Origin: Apostichopus japonicus
Lineage: Eukaryota > Echinodermata > Holothuroidea > Aspidochirotida > Stichopodidae
Assembly: GCF_037975245.1 (NCBI RefSeq)
Contig: NC_092581.1
Location: 15,937,303 to 15,997,302 of the forward strand
Length of the DNA stretch: 60,000 bases
Direction: 5' to 3'
Position 1 is the stretch's first letter. Every line of letters starts with the position of its first letter. Under the pieces are notes generated by a model. It was not told the DNA's origin, did no database searches, and worked only from the letters and a program-made list of their open reading frames with translations. Positions 1 to 15,400 of this stretch are shown here, piece by piece. A program made the position numbers and the translations under genes.

Positions 1-3000
1 CAAGTCATATATCTTTTTTTATGAAAGGGATCTTTACTTCATGTGAATGTCTATGAACGTTTAACTTCTTAATTGTTTAACTATAAGTCAACAAATTAAA
101 CTGTCTTACCATAGTTTGCTATAGTAATCAAAAGAAGAACATATTATCTTAAATTGACATCACAGAAGTGTATATTTCCACTCGTTACAACAATTATCTT
201 GTTTACGTACTCAACATGCAAGAGGAAAGTATTTTATTAAAATACAGACAGATTAATAGGCTGTGCAATAAATACAAGGCATTAACTGACGTTGGTACAT
301 TTTCCCCCGTCGTAGTAAATCCACACGGCGATAACATTATTCACAGGTGTATACCTTATCGTTTGGATCGTGATTTCCGGGATATTCTCACATATCGTAT
401 ACTCACCATTCTAACTTTAGTATAACAATTCAATTTTGGCAGCAGTTACTTCATGAAGGGGGTCTTCACAGCATGTTAATGTCTATAGACATATTACTTC
501 TTTATATTTAAATTTTTAATATACAACTTCAAATTCAAAATCTTAATCCGTGACGTCAATAGAACAAAGAGAAGAAAGAAAATAAAGGTGCCAAAATATT
601 ATCGTGAATTAACAATACTGAGGTGTATTCCTTTATGGTACAACAAGTCTATTGTTAAGTACTCAACATGCCAGAGCAAGAGCATATGGTTATAAATACC
701 ACAAAAACAATTGACTGTTTATTCAGTGCAATGCATTAAGTGACATTGGTATATTAACCCCGTCGTCGTGAATCCTCACAGATAGAAAGTTATTATAGCA
801 GATTATTGCATTTGAATATTCAATGAACTGTAGTATGCTTTCTACTCACTGTTTTGCAAGTTGGCTAACAAGTTTGTTAAAATTTGGTATTTTTGTTCAC
901 AGGTCATATATCTTTATATAACTTGAAGACGATTCTACTGTTTGTCTAGAGATTGACTTAGTTAATGCACTCATTTTGACAGCACTAACTTCATCTGATG
1001 GATCTTCACTTCATTTGAATTTCTATAAACGTTTTAACTTCTTAATTGGTTGATCATTTACTCTAAGTCATGAAATTAAACATGGCTTACCAGGGTCTCC
1101 TATAGAGAAATCAAAAGAAGTACATATTATCGTGAATAGACATTACAGATGTGTATATTTCCACACGTTACAACAATCATCCTGTTAACGTACTCAACAT
1201 GCAAGAGCAAAGTATGTTATTATTATACAGACAGATTAATCGGATGTTCAATAAATACAAGGCATAAACTGACGTTGGTACATTATCCCCCGTCGTAGTT
1301 CATCCACACAGGCGATAACATTATTCACAGGTGTATATATTATCGTTTGGAGCCTGATTTTCGTGATATTTTCACACAACGTATACTCACCATTCTATAC
1401 TTAGTTAAACATTTCAGTGTTGGAAGCATTAACTTCAAGGTCTTCACTTCACGTTAATGTCTATAGACATATTACTTCTTAATATTGAGATTCTGTACTA
1501 TACAACTTCAAATTGACATATCTTAATCTGTGACTTCAATAGGAATGTAATGTTATGAATACAGCCAGGACAATTGACTGTTCATTTGGTGAAAAGCATT
1601 AAGTGACATTGGTATATAACCCCGTCGTCGTGAATCATAACATATAAGAGATTATTACAGCAGATTATTATTTTTGATTATTCACTGAACTGTAGTATAC
1701 TTTCTACTCACTATTTTGTCGGCTAACAAGATTTGTTACAATTTGGTATGTTTTTTTTCACAAGTCATATATCTTTTTATCTCATGAAGACTTGACCATT
1801 GCTTGTATGTACATTGGCCTAGTTTAAAAATTACATTTTGGCAGCATTTTCTTCAACGAGGGGGTCTTCCTTCATTGGAATGTCTATAGACAAATTACTT
1901 GTATTTATTGTAACTTTTTACTATACAACTTGAAATTAAAATATCCTACCATTCACTGCAATAGATAGAAAAACACAAAATATTATCTTTCATTAACATT
2001 ACTGAGGTGTTCATTTCTTTTTGGTACAACAAGTCTCTAGTTTAATAACTCAACATGAGAGAATAGGAATATAGTGTTGTGAGTACAACCAGAACAATTG
2101 ACTATACATTTAGTGGACAGCATAGAGTGTCGTCGGTATATTGCCCACGTTGTGGTGAATCCTCGCAGATAGGAGACCTTAATCAGGGGTCGCTATATTA
2201 TCTTTTAGAACCAATTCCCGGTATACCCTCACCCATCGTATGTAGATCATTCTTATTCAGTTGTATCACTTTACATGGAAATTAATTTTTCACACCGTTA
2301 CCGTCTGTGGAAGTCCACTTGTTACTCTGGTATATGAGATATATACTATATCACTAATAAACGTTTTATTTAGACAATACCTCTCTTTAAAACTTGAACC
2401 TTGTTTTGTCAGATTATAATATTTGATTATTCACTGAGCTGTAGTATACTTGCTACTAATTATTTTGCAAGTTAGATAACAAGATTTGTTAAAATGTGGT
2501 TTATTTGTTTCTTTTGTTTCTTAAGTAATTTGATCAGTTTACACTAAGTCTTCAAAGTAAAATGCCTTACCAAAGGTGTCTATAGAGAAATCAGTAGAAG
2601 AAAAATGTTATCGTAAATTGTCATTACTGAAGTGTATATTTCCACATGTTACAACAATTCTTTTGTTTACGTCCTTAACATGGAAGAGCAGTTTTATGAA
2701 TACAGCAAGAATAATCAGCTTTTCATTTAATGCATAGAATCAAGTGACGTTGGTACAGTATTCCCCGTCGTAGTGAATCCAAACAGATAGGCGATAACCT
2801 TAATCGCAAGTGTGTACATTATCATTTGGAGCATAATTTCCGGGATATTCTCACATATCGTCTACTCACTATTCTAACTTTAGTATAACAATTCAAGTTG
2901 GCAGCAGTTACTTCATCAGGGGGTGTTTCACTTCATGTTAATGTCTATAGACGTATTACTTCTAAATATTGTGTATAATTAATTAATTTTAATTATAATC

Positions 3001-6000
3001 ATATATAATTTTTACTATACAAATTAAAATTAAAATATCTTACCCCAGACTTCATTGGAGTAAAAAAGAAGCCAAAATGTTATCGTGAATTAACGTAAGT
3101 GATGTAAATATTTCTTTATGGTACAACAAGTCTATTGTTAAAGTAATCAACATGCGAGAGCAGAGTATAGTGTTATGAATACAACCAGGACAGTTAACTG
3201 TTCAGTCAGTGCAAAGCATTAAGTGACATTGGTATATTAAACCCGTCATCGCGAATCCACACATTTAGGAGATTATTACAGCAGATAATTATATTTGATT
3301 ATTCGCTGAACTGTAGTATGCTTTCCACTCACTATTTTGCAAGTTGGCTAATAAGAATGTTCGTTAACATTGGGCATATATGTGCTCAACTCGTACATCG
3401 TTTTATCTCATGAAGACATTACAAATGCTTGTAAGTATACATTGAACTAATTTAACAATTCAATATTGGCCGCATTTACCTTGTCGAGGGGATCTTCCCT
3501 TCATGCGAATGTCTATAGTCATAATATGTCCTAATATAGTAATCTTTACTATACAACTTCAAATTAAAATATCTCACCCAAGGCTTTAATATAGAGAACA
3601 AAATCCAAAATATTATCTTCAATTAACATAACTTAGGTGTATATTTCTTTATGGTATACCAAGTCTACTGTCTAAGTACTCCACATGCGAGAGCAGAGTA
3701 TAGTGTTTTGAATACAGCCAGAACAATTGACTGTTCATTTTAGTGAAAAGCTTTAGGTGACGTCGGTATACTGCCTCCCGTCGTCGTGAATCCTCAAAGA
3801 TTGGGGACCTTAATCAGGGGTTTGTACACCATTTTTATTTATTTTTAAAGAAAATTCATTTTTCTCCTTTTCACACCCGTTACCGTCATGAGAACTCCAT
3901 TTATTACTATGTATCATGAGATATACAATATATCACAACGTTTTACTTACACAATATCTTTCCCAACTATTTATGTTACTACTATCTTTAAAACTTGAGC
4001 CTTGTTTTATCAGATTATTACATTTGATTATTCACTGAACTGCAATGAACTTTCTACTAACTATTTTTCAAGTTGGCTAACAAGATTTTTTTAAATTGTG
4101 TATATTTGATCACAGGTCATATATTTTTATATAACTTGAAGACGTTTCCGCTGTGTGTCTGTAGATTGACTTATGCAATCATTTTGGCGACATTACTTTA
4201 TCGAAGGGATCTTCACTTCATGTGAATATCTTAAGACGTATTCACTTCTTTATGATCTTGATCATTTTAGTATAAGTCATTAAATGAACATGACTTACAA
4301 ATGGTATCTATAGAGAAAACATAAGAAGAAAATATTATCGTAAATTAGCGTTACCGAAGAGATTATTTCCGCACATTAAAACAATTATGTTGTTTACGTA
4401 CACAACATGCAAGAGGAAAGTAATTTCATGGATACAGACAGAATAATCGGCTGTTCATTAAATACAAGGCATTAACTGACGTTGGTACATTACCCCCGAC
4501 ATAATGAATCAACACAGATAGGTGATAATCTTAAATACAGGTGTATACATTATCGTTTGGAACCTGGTTTACTGTCAACTCTCACATATTGTCAGTAAAT
4601 AATTCTGACTCAGTTGTATAAATTTTAAGAGGAATTCATATTTCTACTTTTCACACCCGTTACCCTCTGGGGAAGTCCATTTGTAACTCTGGATCATGAG
4701 ATATACAATATGACAACAATAAACGGTTCATTTAGGCATTACCTTTCCCAACTGTTTATGTTACTTCTACCTAAAAACTTGATCCTTGTTTATTCAGATT
4801 ATTACATTTCATTATTCGCTAAACTGTAGTATACTATCTAGTTAGACTTACTTTTATTTTGCAAGTTGGCTAACAAGATTTGTTAAAGTTGTGTATATAT
4901 GTTTACAAGAAACAATTCTATTTATAACTTGAAGACGTGTCCTCTGTTTGTCTGTACATTGACTTAGTTAATGCAATAATTTTGGCATCATTTACTTTAC
5001 TGTAGGATCTTCACTTCATATGAATGTGTATAAACGTTTTCACTTCATAACTATTTTAATCATTTTACTATAGGTCTTCAAATTAAAATGTCTTACCTTT
5101 ATCTTCTATAGAGAAAACAAAAGCCAAAATATCATCGTAAAGCGACGTTACTAAAGAGCATATTTCCATACGTTAGTAAGTTAGCAAAGTAATATTATGA
5201 ATACAGACAGAATGATCGGCTGTTCATGAAATACAAGGTGACATTGGTACATTATCCCCGTCGTAGTGATTCCACACAGATAGGTTATAACCTTAATCAC
5301 GGGGGTATACCTTATCTTTTGGAATTTGTTTAACTGTCAATTCGCACATGTTGTCTGTGAATAATTCTTACTCAGTTGTATAACTTTAAAGAGAAATTTA
5401 TTTTTCTCCTTTGCACACTCGTTATCATCTGTGGGAAGCCCAGTTGTGACACTAGATCATGAAGTATATACTGTATCACTAATTAACGTTTATATAGACA
5501 TTACGTTTCTTCTTTATCGTATGTATCTTATAACAGAGACAACTGTCATTGATAACGTTCTTCCTATTCCGACTGTAAAAATGACCACTTTGTATGACTA
5601 TGCAACCACGGTTTCATATATTCGACGTGAGTAACCCTTCAAGGTCTGAATAAGTGAATAGTCCGAATTTAAATAACTCCTGATTATTATTTGTCATGAT
5701 TTGTTGAATTGTAGTATACTTTTTACTCATTATTTTGCAAGTTGGCTAAGAAGACGTTTAAAGTTATGTATTCACAACTCATACATCGGTTTATCTCATG
5801 AAAACATTACCACGCCTTGTCTGTACACTGACCTAGTTGAAAAAATTCCATTTTGCAGCAATTATTTCATCGACCGGGTCTTCCCTTCATGTTAATATCT
5901 TTAGACATATTTAATTAAGATATCTTACCCCAGACTGCATTAAAGAGAACAATAGAAGCCAAAATATTATAGTAAATTAACGATACTGAGGTTTATATTT

Positions 6001-8960
6001 CTTAATGGTGCACGTCTATTGTTAAGGGACTCAACATGCGAGAGCAGAGTATAATGTTATGATTACAGCCAGAACAATTGACTGTTCATTTCGTGAAAGC
6101 ATTAAGTGGCATTGATATATTAACCCCGTCGTCGTGAATCCTCTACGGAAAGCAGATTTTTATAGCAGACTATATCAGATTATAATATTTCATTATGCGC
6201 TGAACTGTAATATGGGTTTTAATCTATATTTGCTAGTTTTGTTATATCAGTTCACAACTCATACATCGGTTTATCTCATGAAAAGATTACCACGCCTTAT
6301 TTGTGCATTGCCATAGTTAAACAATTCCAATTTTGGCGACAATTATTTCATCGACCGGGTCTTCACTTCATGTTAATATCTTTAGACATATTTTTTCTTA
6401 ATATTGTCATATTTACTTTACAACTTTAATTAAGATATCTTACCATAGACTGCAATAAAGAGAACAATAGAAGCCAAAATATTATAGTAAATTAACGATA
6501 CTGAGGTTTATATTTCTTAATGGTGCACGTCTATTGTTTAAGGACTCAACATGCGAGAGCAGAGTATAATGTTATGATTACAGCCAGAACAATTGACTGT
6601 TCATTTCGTGAAAAGCATTATGTGGCATTGATATAAATAACCCCGTCGTCGTGAATCCTCTAGGGAAAGGAGATTATCATAGCAGATTATATCAGATTAT
6701 AATATTTCATTATGCGATAAACTGTAACATGGGTTTTAATCATTATTTACTAGTTTGCCAAGAAGATTTGTTTAAATTTGGTATATATGTTCATAACTCA
6801 TACATCGGTTTATCTCATGAAAACATTACCACGACTTATCTGTGCATTGCCATAGTTAAACAATTCCATTCTGGCAGCAATTATTTCATCGACCGGGTCT
6901 TCCCTTCATGTTAATATCTTTAGACATATTACTTCTTAATATTGTCATTTTTACTATGCAACTTTAATACATATATCTTACCCTCCACTGCAATAGAAGC
7001 CAATATATTATAGTAGATTAACGATACTGAGGTATATACTTTAATGGTACAAGTCTATTGTTAAAGTACTCAACATGCAAGAGCAGATTATAATGTTATG
7101 ATTACAGCCAGAACAATTGACTGTTCATTTAGTGAAAAGCATTAAGTGAAATTGATATATTAACCCCGTCGTCGTGAATCCTCTCAGATTGGAGACCTTA
7201 ACAGTCAGTCCCCAGCGATGTGAAAAGGGCTTTCTTTTCTTGTAGAATATGCACGACACACCTAACTAATATATATATAGGTAAAACCTATTCCGTAGGT
7301 CAATTTCTCAGTCATTTACTAATTATTATGTATGGTAATAGTTGAATTTGATAACCGGAAGGTGTTAAATCCAATCCTTATTCAAAAACTATTAAGGAGT
7401 GAAAGGGAATTTCGCCCGTATATTCCGAACGTAACTTAACCACTTTCGAACATTGTTATTCAGTTATATAACTGTGAAGTGAAATTCATTTTCTTCTTTT
7501 TCACCCGTTACCGTCTGAGGGAGTCCAGTTGTAACTCTGGATCATGAGTATACAACATAACACTATTAACGTTTTATTTACACAATACCTTTGCCAGCTA
7601 TTTATGGTACTACTATCCTAAAAGCTTGAGCCTTATTTTATCAGATTATTAAATGTGCTTATTCACTGAACTGAAGTGTACCTTTTACTCACTATTTTGC
7701 AATTGGCTAACAAGCTTTGTTAAACTTTTGTAAACAAGTTCACATTGTATACATTTTTGAAAACATGAAAATGTTTCCATGCACTGTTTGTCTGTGTATT
7801 GACTTAGTTAATGCAATCATTTTGGCAGCCTTTACTTCATCGAATGGATCTTCACTTCATGTGAATGTCTATATACGTATTCACTTCTAATTATTTTGAT
7901 CATTTTATTATAAGTCGTCAAGTTAAGATATCTTACCATCGTTTTCTATAGAGAAAACAACAGAAGAAAAATATAACGGTAAATTAAGGTTTCTGAAGAG
8001 TATATTTCCATACGTTACAGCAGTTATCTTGTTTACGTACTCAACGTCCAAGATCAAAGTAATTTCATGGACACAGACAGAATAATCGACTGTTCATTAA
8101 ATACAAGGCATCAACTGACGTTGGTACATTACCCCCGTCGTAGTGAATCAATACAGATAGGTGATAACCTTAATCACAGGTGTATTCATTATCGTTTGGA
8201 ACCTGATTTACGGTCTACTCTCACATATCGTTTCACGTATAGACGGGATCGTCACTTCATGTGAATGTCTATAAACGTATTCACTTCTTAATAAGTAATC
8301 ATATTGCAATAAGTCGTCAAATTAAATGTCTTACCGTTAATCCCTATAGAGAAATGTTTCCGTACATTAAAGTTATTTAAGTGTTTATTTCTTTATGTTA
8401 CAATAATTCTCTCTTTAAACTACCCAACATGCGAAAGAATAGTATACTTTTGTAAATACAAGCAGAAACAAGAGGCTATTTATTTAGAGAAAAAAAAACA
8501 TTACGATACGTTGGAACATTACCGAGTAGGTGCACTTTTCCTTTCCTATTTACCGTCTGTGTCTTACATCAGAGACAACTGCGGTTATCTACATTCTTCC
8601 TACTCTGCCTTTAAACTGACAACTTTGTATTACTATAAACCTTAAGTGTCATATACGATGAGAGGAACCCTTCTAGGTCTGAATAAGTGAATAAGTCGAT
8701 GTTCTATGCGACTGCCGCTCAGCTTCGTGTGTGTGATTCATTTTAAAACCGTGTGCCTTGTTTCAGCAGATTATTACATTCGCTGAACTGTAGTATATAC
8801 CTTTTTTCACTATTTTGAAAGTTGGTTAAATGTGTATTTAATTTTATAACAATTTCTTGTTCAAGTGGTCAACATTTGAGATCAAACAGATACCGTTATG
8901 ACTACAGCCAACACAATTAGCCATTCTATCATTACAAAGCATTAACAACCGTACCTTAAC
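1..8960. repeat. Degenerate modular tandem array, about 14 units
   Basis: Diverged copies of the same blocks recur through the first 9 kb. An anchor close to CCCCGTCGTAGTGAATCC occurs near 308, 762, 1290, 1622, 2148, 2766, 3244, 3780, 4496, 5258, 6127, 6645, 7165 and 8137; typical spacing is 450-540 bp, with longer gaps where extra blocks are present. Each unit carries, in order, a block with TTTTGGCAGCATTTACTTCA, a block with ACTCAACATGCGAGAGCAGA, the anchor, and usually a block with CACTGAACTGTAGTATACTT. Anchors come in two types: A has GTCGTAGTGAATCC and B has GTCGTCGTGAATCC. A further optional block (around 2270-2415, 3860-4015, 4630-4795, 5390-5500 and 7480-7645) contains CACCCGTTACCGTCTG. 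I see no intact gene. The short open frames here are unstable between copies. I do not recognise the family; a satellite or decayed multicopy locus are both possible. Confidence 0.85.
5930..6960. repeat. Closely matching adjacent units of the 5' array
   Basis: The stretches starting near 5930 and near 6440 are almost identical over several hundred bases, far closer than other units in the array. Both hold the same run from the AGAGAACAATAGAAGCCAAA block through the B-type anchor to the CATCGACCGGGTCTTC block. The offset is about 515 bp. A third related unit begins near 6985. This points to recent unequal exchange or amplification in an otherwise old array. Confidence 0.75.
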
Positions 8961-9056
8961 GTTGAGGTTTATACATAACTCGAATATATGGTGAGAAAAT
9001 CTACATTAACTTTGCTTTTGTCCATGTTTTAAGGTATTTTCATTGCCATTAACACA

Positions 9057-9252
9057 CTTATACACAATCCTGCACATCCCTGCACGATGTCATAAACACA
9101 ATCCTGGACAATGCCATGAGAACAGTGCTTCACCATCATGCGCAATCCTGTGCAATGCTATGAAGATAATCCTGCACAATGTCACACAATCCTGTACAAA
9201 GCCATGAACACAATGCTTCACATTCCTGTGCGATGCTATGAACACAATCTTA
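9057..9252. repeat. Short minisatellite, ACACAATCCTGCACAATGC type
   Basis: Six to eight imperfect copies of a 25-35 bp motif resembling ACAATCCTGCACAATGC followed by CATGAA lie head to tail. Units differ by substitutions and small insertions. It lies directly after the large array but shares no clear sequence with it. Confidence 0.7.
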
Positions 9253-11146
9253 AGTTAGCGGCGAAATGACGTCAAATAAAAGTCAACATATGACCTTTGT
9301 TAACTTACTGCAAGATTCCGGAACTGTAGATAAGCCGAAAAGAAAAGAAGAGTGACATCGTTATAACTTTCATTATGACGTCACAGTGTACTGTTATAAG
9401 ACCAGCGACGGAAATATAATGTAAAACAATTAATATGAAACGTATTCAAGACACAGATAAAAGACATTTCTGGGCGCCTTGAAGCTTTATGTAAGCTTTC
9501 TAAACAGAGTTCAATGCATTATATCATTAAGTATCCAACATTAAATATTGGAATTCCCACACAATTTAATATGTTCTTGTTTTATTAACTAAAAATACGC
9601 ACATATTTTGCAGAGTTGCTGGAAATCTAATTGGAGCAAAGAAAATATAAGAATGGCAAAAATAATCATTCCACTTTACTTTCCAAATATTCCATATTGT
9701 TATTACGCCGTTTAGACCATTTTCTGTTTCTTGCTCAAAATAATGAACTTTTAAAAATAAAAAGGATCATAGAATTGTATTTCAGTGTTTTGCGCAGCTG
9801 AGACGTGACATCACAAACAGAGCCAGCAAACTGAAATACCATTAAGCCGAGTGATAGATCCAGGAATTCTTCAACATAATGTGTCCTTTGAATTAAAAGT
9901 TCGAAACGCTTTTTTTTTACTATCGACATTATTAGTATCATTGCTTGGAATCTCAACAGTGACATTGTCAAAATGTTAAATTGTAATGTATAGGGAGAAA
10001 GATATTGTACTTCAGCCCACAACATTAATGCGTGGAAGTGTGTGTGGGTGGTTAGTGCGCGCGTTTGTGTGAGTGAGTAAACAAGTGTTGCGAACTTTTC
10101 CTATACCGTAAGTCAAATCATGTACAAACTTGGTGGGTAGTTATCTGAGGTTAAAAATCGTGTAAAATCGTGCTTTTGTGATTGATGACGTCATAGGTCA
10201 CTGTCCCAGAGGTCAAAGATCAAGACACCTAAAAATTGGTTTTTAGCCCAAATATAACAGATTTAAGTGTTTAGGTTCGAGAACAAAGGTCAGTTGAGGT
10301 GAAAGGTCAATTTGGCCTGATGATAGCAACCAGATGCATTCAGAAGAAACCCAACAATCACATCCGTCTTGGAAAGGTGATATATGCAACTCCATGGATT
10401 GCCCTCTCGTTTCTTATTATTTGAAATTTCTAAAAGCGACAATAACGCTAAGTTCATGGGGAAATGAAAAAAATTACATTGACATTTTGAACTCATTCTT
10501 TGTTACGAGTAGGAGGTGGTAAGGTTTTTGATTTAATAAAATGTAGTTTGGTAATGTCACAAAGACAATTTCCATTACAATCCATGTAACTTTTTAAGTG
10601 CACTTGTAGATGTAGTGTCGTCGTACAATCGTAGGAATTGATAAAAGCACAATTGGATAGAAATTAAAAAAGAAAAGACGTAATCATGAGTAACATACCA
10701 CAACCTGGACGTGTAACGAAGGCCGCAATGAAAAAGAACAAAATTGTTACAGTTTTATTGTTATTGTTATAGCTAATAAGCAACAATACGCTAAAATTCA
10801 AAGTGGAAACATTTAATTCACTTTAAGAAAAATATGTGGTTAACATGGTACCAGAGTAAGAGGGTGCCCGTGGTAGGGACTTCACAACTTAAGTATAATA
10901 AAAAAAAATTAAAAAGGCAATGACGGCTATGTTAAGTTCAAGGGTTACATTGACAAATTTGTTTTGTTCAGTGCAGGATTCATGAATGTAGGGTGCACGT
11001 GAATTTTACAATTGTTCAAGAAGGCTATTTGCGACTCAATTCGTGTGATGAGGTGTTTAATATTCAATTTTAAGAAAAATTGTGATTACCTGAGCATGTT
11101 CGGCAATTTTCACTCAACTCTGTAAAGACCAAATTAAAGAGGTGTT
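9253..11146. other. No gene seen
   Basis: AT-rich non-coding sequence. The open frames (for example 9735-10025 minus and 10334-10522 plus) are short, show no domain I recognise and have no splice-site support. A TGACGTCA-like site near 9268 is noted, but one match of this kind is expected by chance. Confidence 0.5.
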
Positions 11147-12437
<1,291 letters not shown>

Positions 12438-15400
12438 TTTACACAAACGGGGATCTGCGAGAATCACCGAAAGAGATAGAAAAAAAAGCAATATTACGAT
12501 GTACCAATTTAACTTAAGGGTATTGTCTGGTGGAAGATTTTTATACATTGTCCTCATGTTCTTATTTTTCTATTTCTAACCATGTGGAAATTGTCCCCAT
12601 TCGACATTTTCTTCTTGTAGAAATTTGTTTTTCAAATTCACCAGTTTTTTTTTCTTCACCAGAAGCACCGTTTCTTCGAACGCATCAATTTGGTTAATGA
12701 CGTAGTGCAGGCAAATAGGCAAAACGAGCGACTTGAAGTTAGCACTCCCATTTCCTCAGCAAATACACTCGTATACACGCACAGGTGATTGCCTATCATA
12801 TATTACGTACACATCGCGAACATATACAGCCTATACCATGCCCAGTTGGTTTACGTACATAGCGTTGCACATAATACACTTTCAAACTAAAACCACAGTT
12901 CATAATCTGTCCTTCAAAATCGCTGAAATAAAATTCATGGATCAACTTTACAGTAAAGGAAACTTGAAAAGTATTAAAGTCACCGACATATGAGCCTTGG
13001 CGGAATCGATAGCAGAGCAGAATGTAGTACCGAGAAGCTTAAGCTTAGGCAGAACTGTCCAATTGTAAACGTTAGAGTAGCCTACATGCGAACATTCTTT
13101 GCGTTGGAGCTGGACAGCCCGATGTATAAACAACGTAGAGTCTGCTGTTCAAACTTATCCGGTTTTACACAAAAATCACGAAATCCCAGATGCACTACAT
13201 ATATGACGGCTTAACGATTTTTAAAAAAATATATAATTTATAAGAAATTTCACCGAAAATTAGGGAAGAAATTAATCTGTATTCAAACGCGGTTTTTGTT
13301 GTGATCACTGTAGGAACTGTATGCAGTGTGGGTTATGTCGCAATCTGCATTTGCGAAGATGACGTCACGTTCTGTACTGTTCAAAGTATACTTGAAATAT
13401 CCATCCTACACGATTAAAAAATCGTTTCTCTGTCAAACGCAACATTAGCTTTCTCATATTTTGAAAACATGTTTGGACTATAATAATTTATCGTATTTTA
13501 AGGTAACTTCTAAGGGCTACCAGACAATTCTTTTGAGGACACTAATTTAAATACTTATCAATATTTGGTTTATCGCTCGTACAGAATATCTATACAAATA
13601 TTACATTTGTCAAGGATTCAATATCTTTATTTTACACCACCTTTGAAGATTTGTTAGCATTTTATCCAGGAAGGAAATTCACTTTCTAAATATGTTATTG
13701 AGAAAGATAATATTTATATGCAAGACGTGAACTTTAATAACATATTTCGCAATGTTATTTATATTATTTTGTTTTCGAATCACCAAACCGTCTACTTTCA
13801 AATGATCAACTTTAATAGCTTTACTAATAATAAAATTATTAAAAAGACTTTACGCACTCAAGTCACAGAGTTCGTAGATGCCTGTCAGAATCAAGAGGAA
13901 AACAAATTAACCATAAAACCATAACAAATAGTATTCGTTTTGAAACATTTCTAAATTATATTAGATTAGATTTTGGGAGGGTGGTGTGGATCGGGAGAGG
14001 GGGGGGGGTAAGGAAGTAAACCATTTGATTGAAGCCTCCAGCGTTTAAGTTTGCGAGATTTATATGAAAGGCAAAATTCGAATTCGATATCCATAGCTTC
14101 TCCTGCACCACACCCCGCCACACACACAGAGCACAAGGTATTATTAAGTATAAAAATGTGAACTGCACATCAACCACGGCTCCATTCTGCAGAATTTCCC
14201 ATTAGCAGACTGACTAAATTAATCAATTGGGTTATTACTCTTTGGCTACTTCTAATTTATAGCGACCTTGTGTTTGATATTTAGTGCAAAGCTTCTGATT
14301 TGTTCGCAAACCTTTTAAATTCATATTTAATGAACTGGTGGGTATTTGGTATACTAGTGTACAGTTTGCAGTATGCTTAATTTTAAAGGCACGATATTTT
14401 CCAACGCGACAATGTCATATAGGTTGAGTCACGCTTAACGTATGATTACTTTAGGCAAAGTTTAAATCTTCATACGTTATAGAAAAGAAAAGAAAAAGTT
14501 AAGAGATAATATTTTTTTGGCGCAAGCTATTGCAGATTTCACAATATTTAGTCTCATAAATTCCAATTCTCTGGTGGTCAATTAAGTCTAGATTGATAAT
14601 GACGTCGGGAAGAGCATGTCTGGAATTTTAAAGTGAAGTCATTGTTTTACAAATTCTAATAGCCCAACGAAAGCATGTTCTTTTAACCTTATACATCAAC
14701 ACCCTCTAGTGACATCCAACATAAATAGTTCGCGACAAGTTTTATGTGCATTGTGGCATGTTATTTGAGTTGATTGAAAGCCTTATGTTTTCTTTTTGAG
14801 CTTTGTGTTACATCTGAGGAACTGACCTGATGATATGTTAGACTTAGTAGACCAGTCACTTTAACTATTGATCCTCGTGTTTTTAAGAGGCATATTTTTT
14901 ATTAACGGTGCACAGAAATACAACATGGAATGAGAGTGGAGCGTTTTAACGATTGTACTATCTGCCTAAAGTCATTCTTAGAAACAAAGAAAGCGACTAC
15001 AAAAACAATCAATTGATATTAACATACCGCATTCATCATACTGGTCTGTAGACAGTTAAAAAAAACAGGGAAAAGGGAATGTTTTGAAGTCACCGTAATA
15101 CTGTTGTTGGGCTATACAACTATACAATCACATTGCTAATATAGTTCAACAAAACCTACTGTTCATTATAAAATATACGACATTAATTTTCACACACTGA
15201 AAAAAATACTTGTGGAATTACAATGACGTAAAGAAATGATAAGCTGATTATTGTGAATTCATACGGTTTAGAGTGGAGAATACAAATAAGGAAAAATAGC
15301 TGTGGTGTGGGTAGATTTAGATGATATGTAACGAATATAACGGTTACCGAGGTTGTTACTATAACCAGTATACGGCGGACAAAATTAACAATTAAAGTGG

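Noticed and set aside
2148-2160. CPRCGES phrase that looks like part of a zinc ribbon in the frame at 2079
   Set aside because: Only one CxxC pair is present, in one unit; other units have R or Y instead, so a metal-binding domain is not supported.
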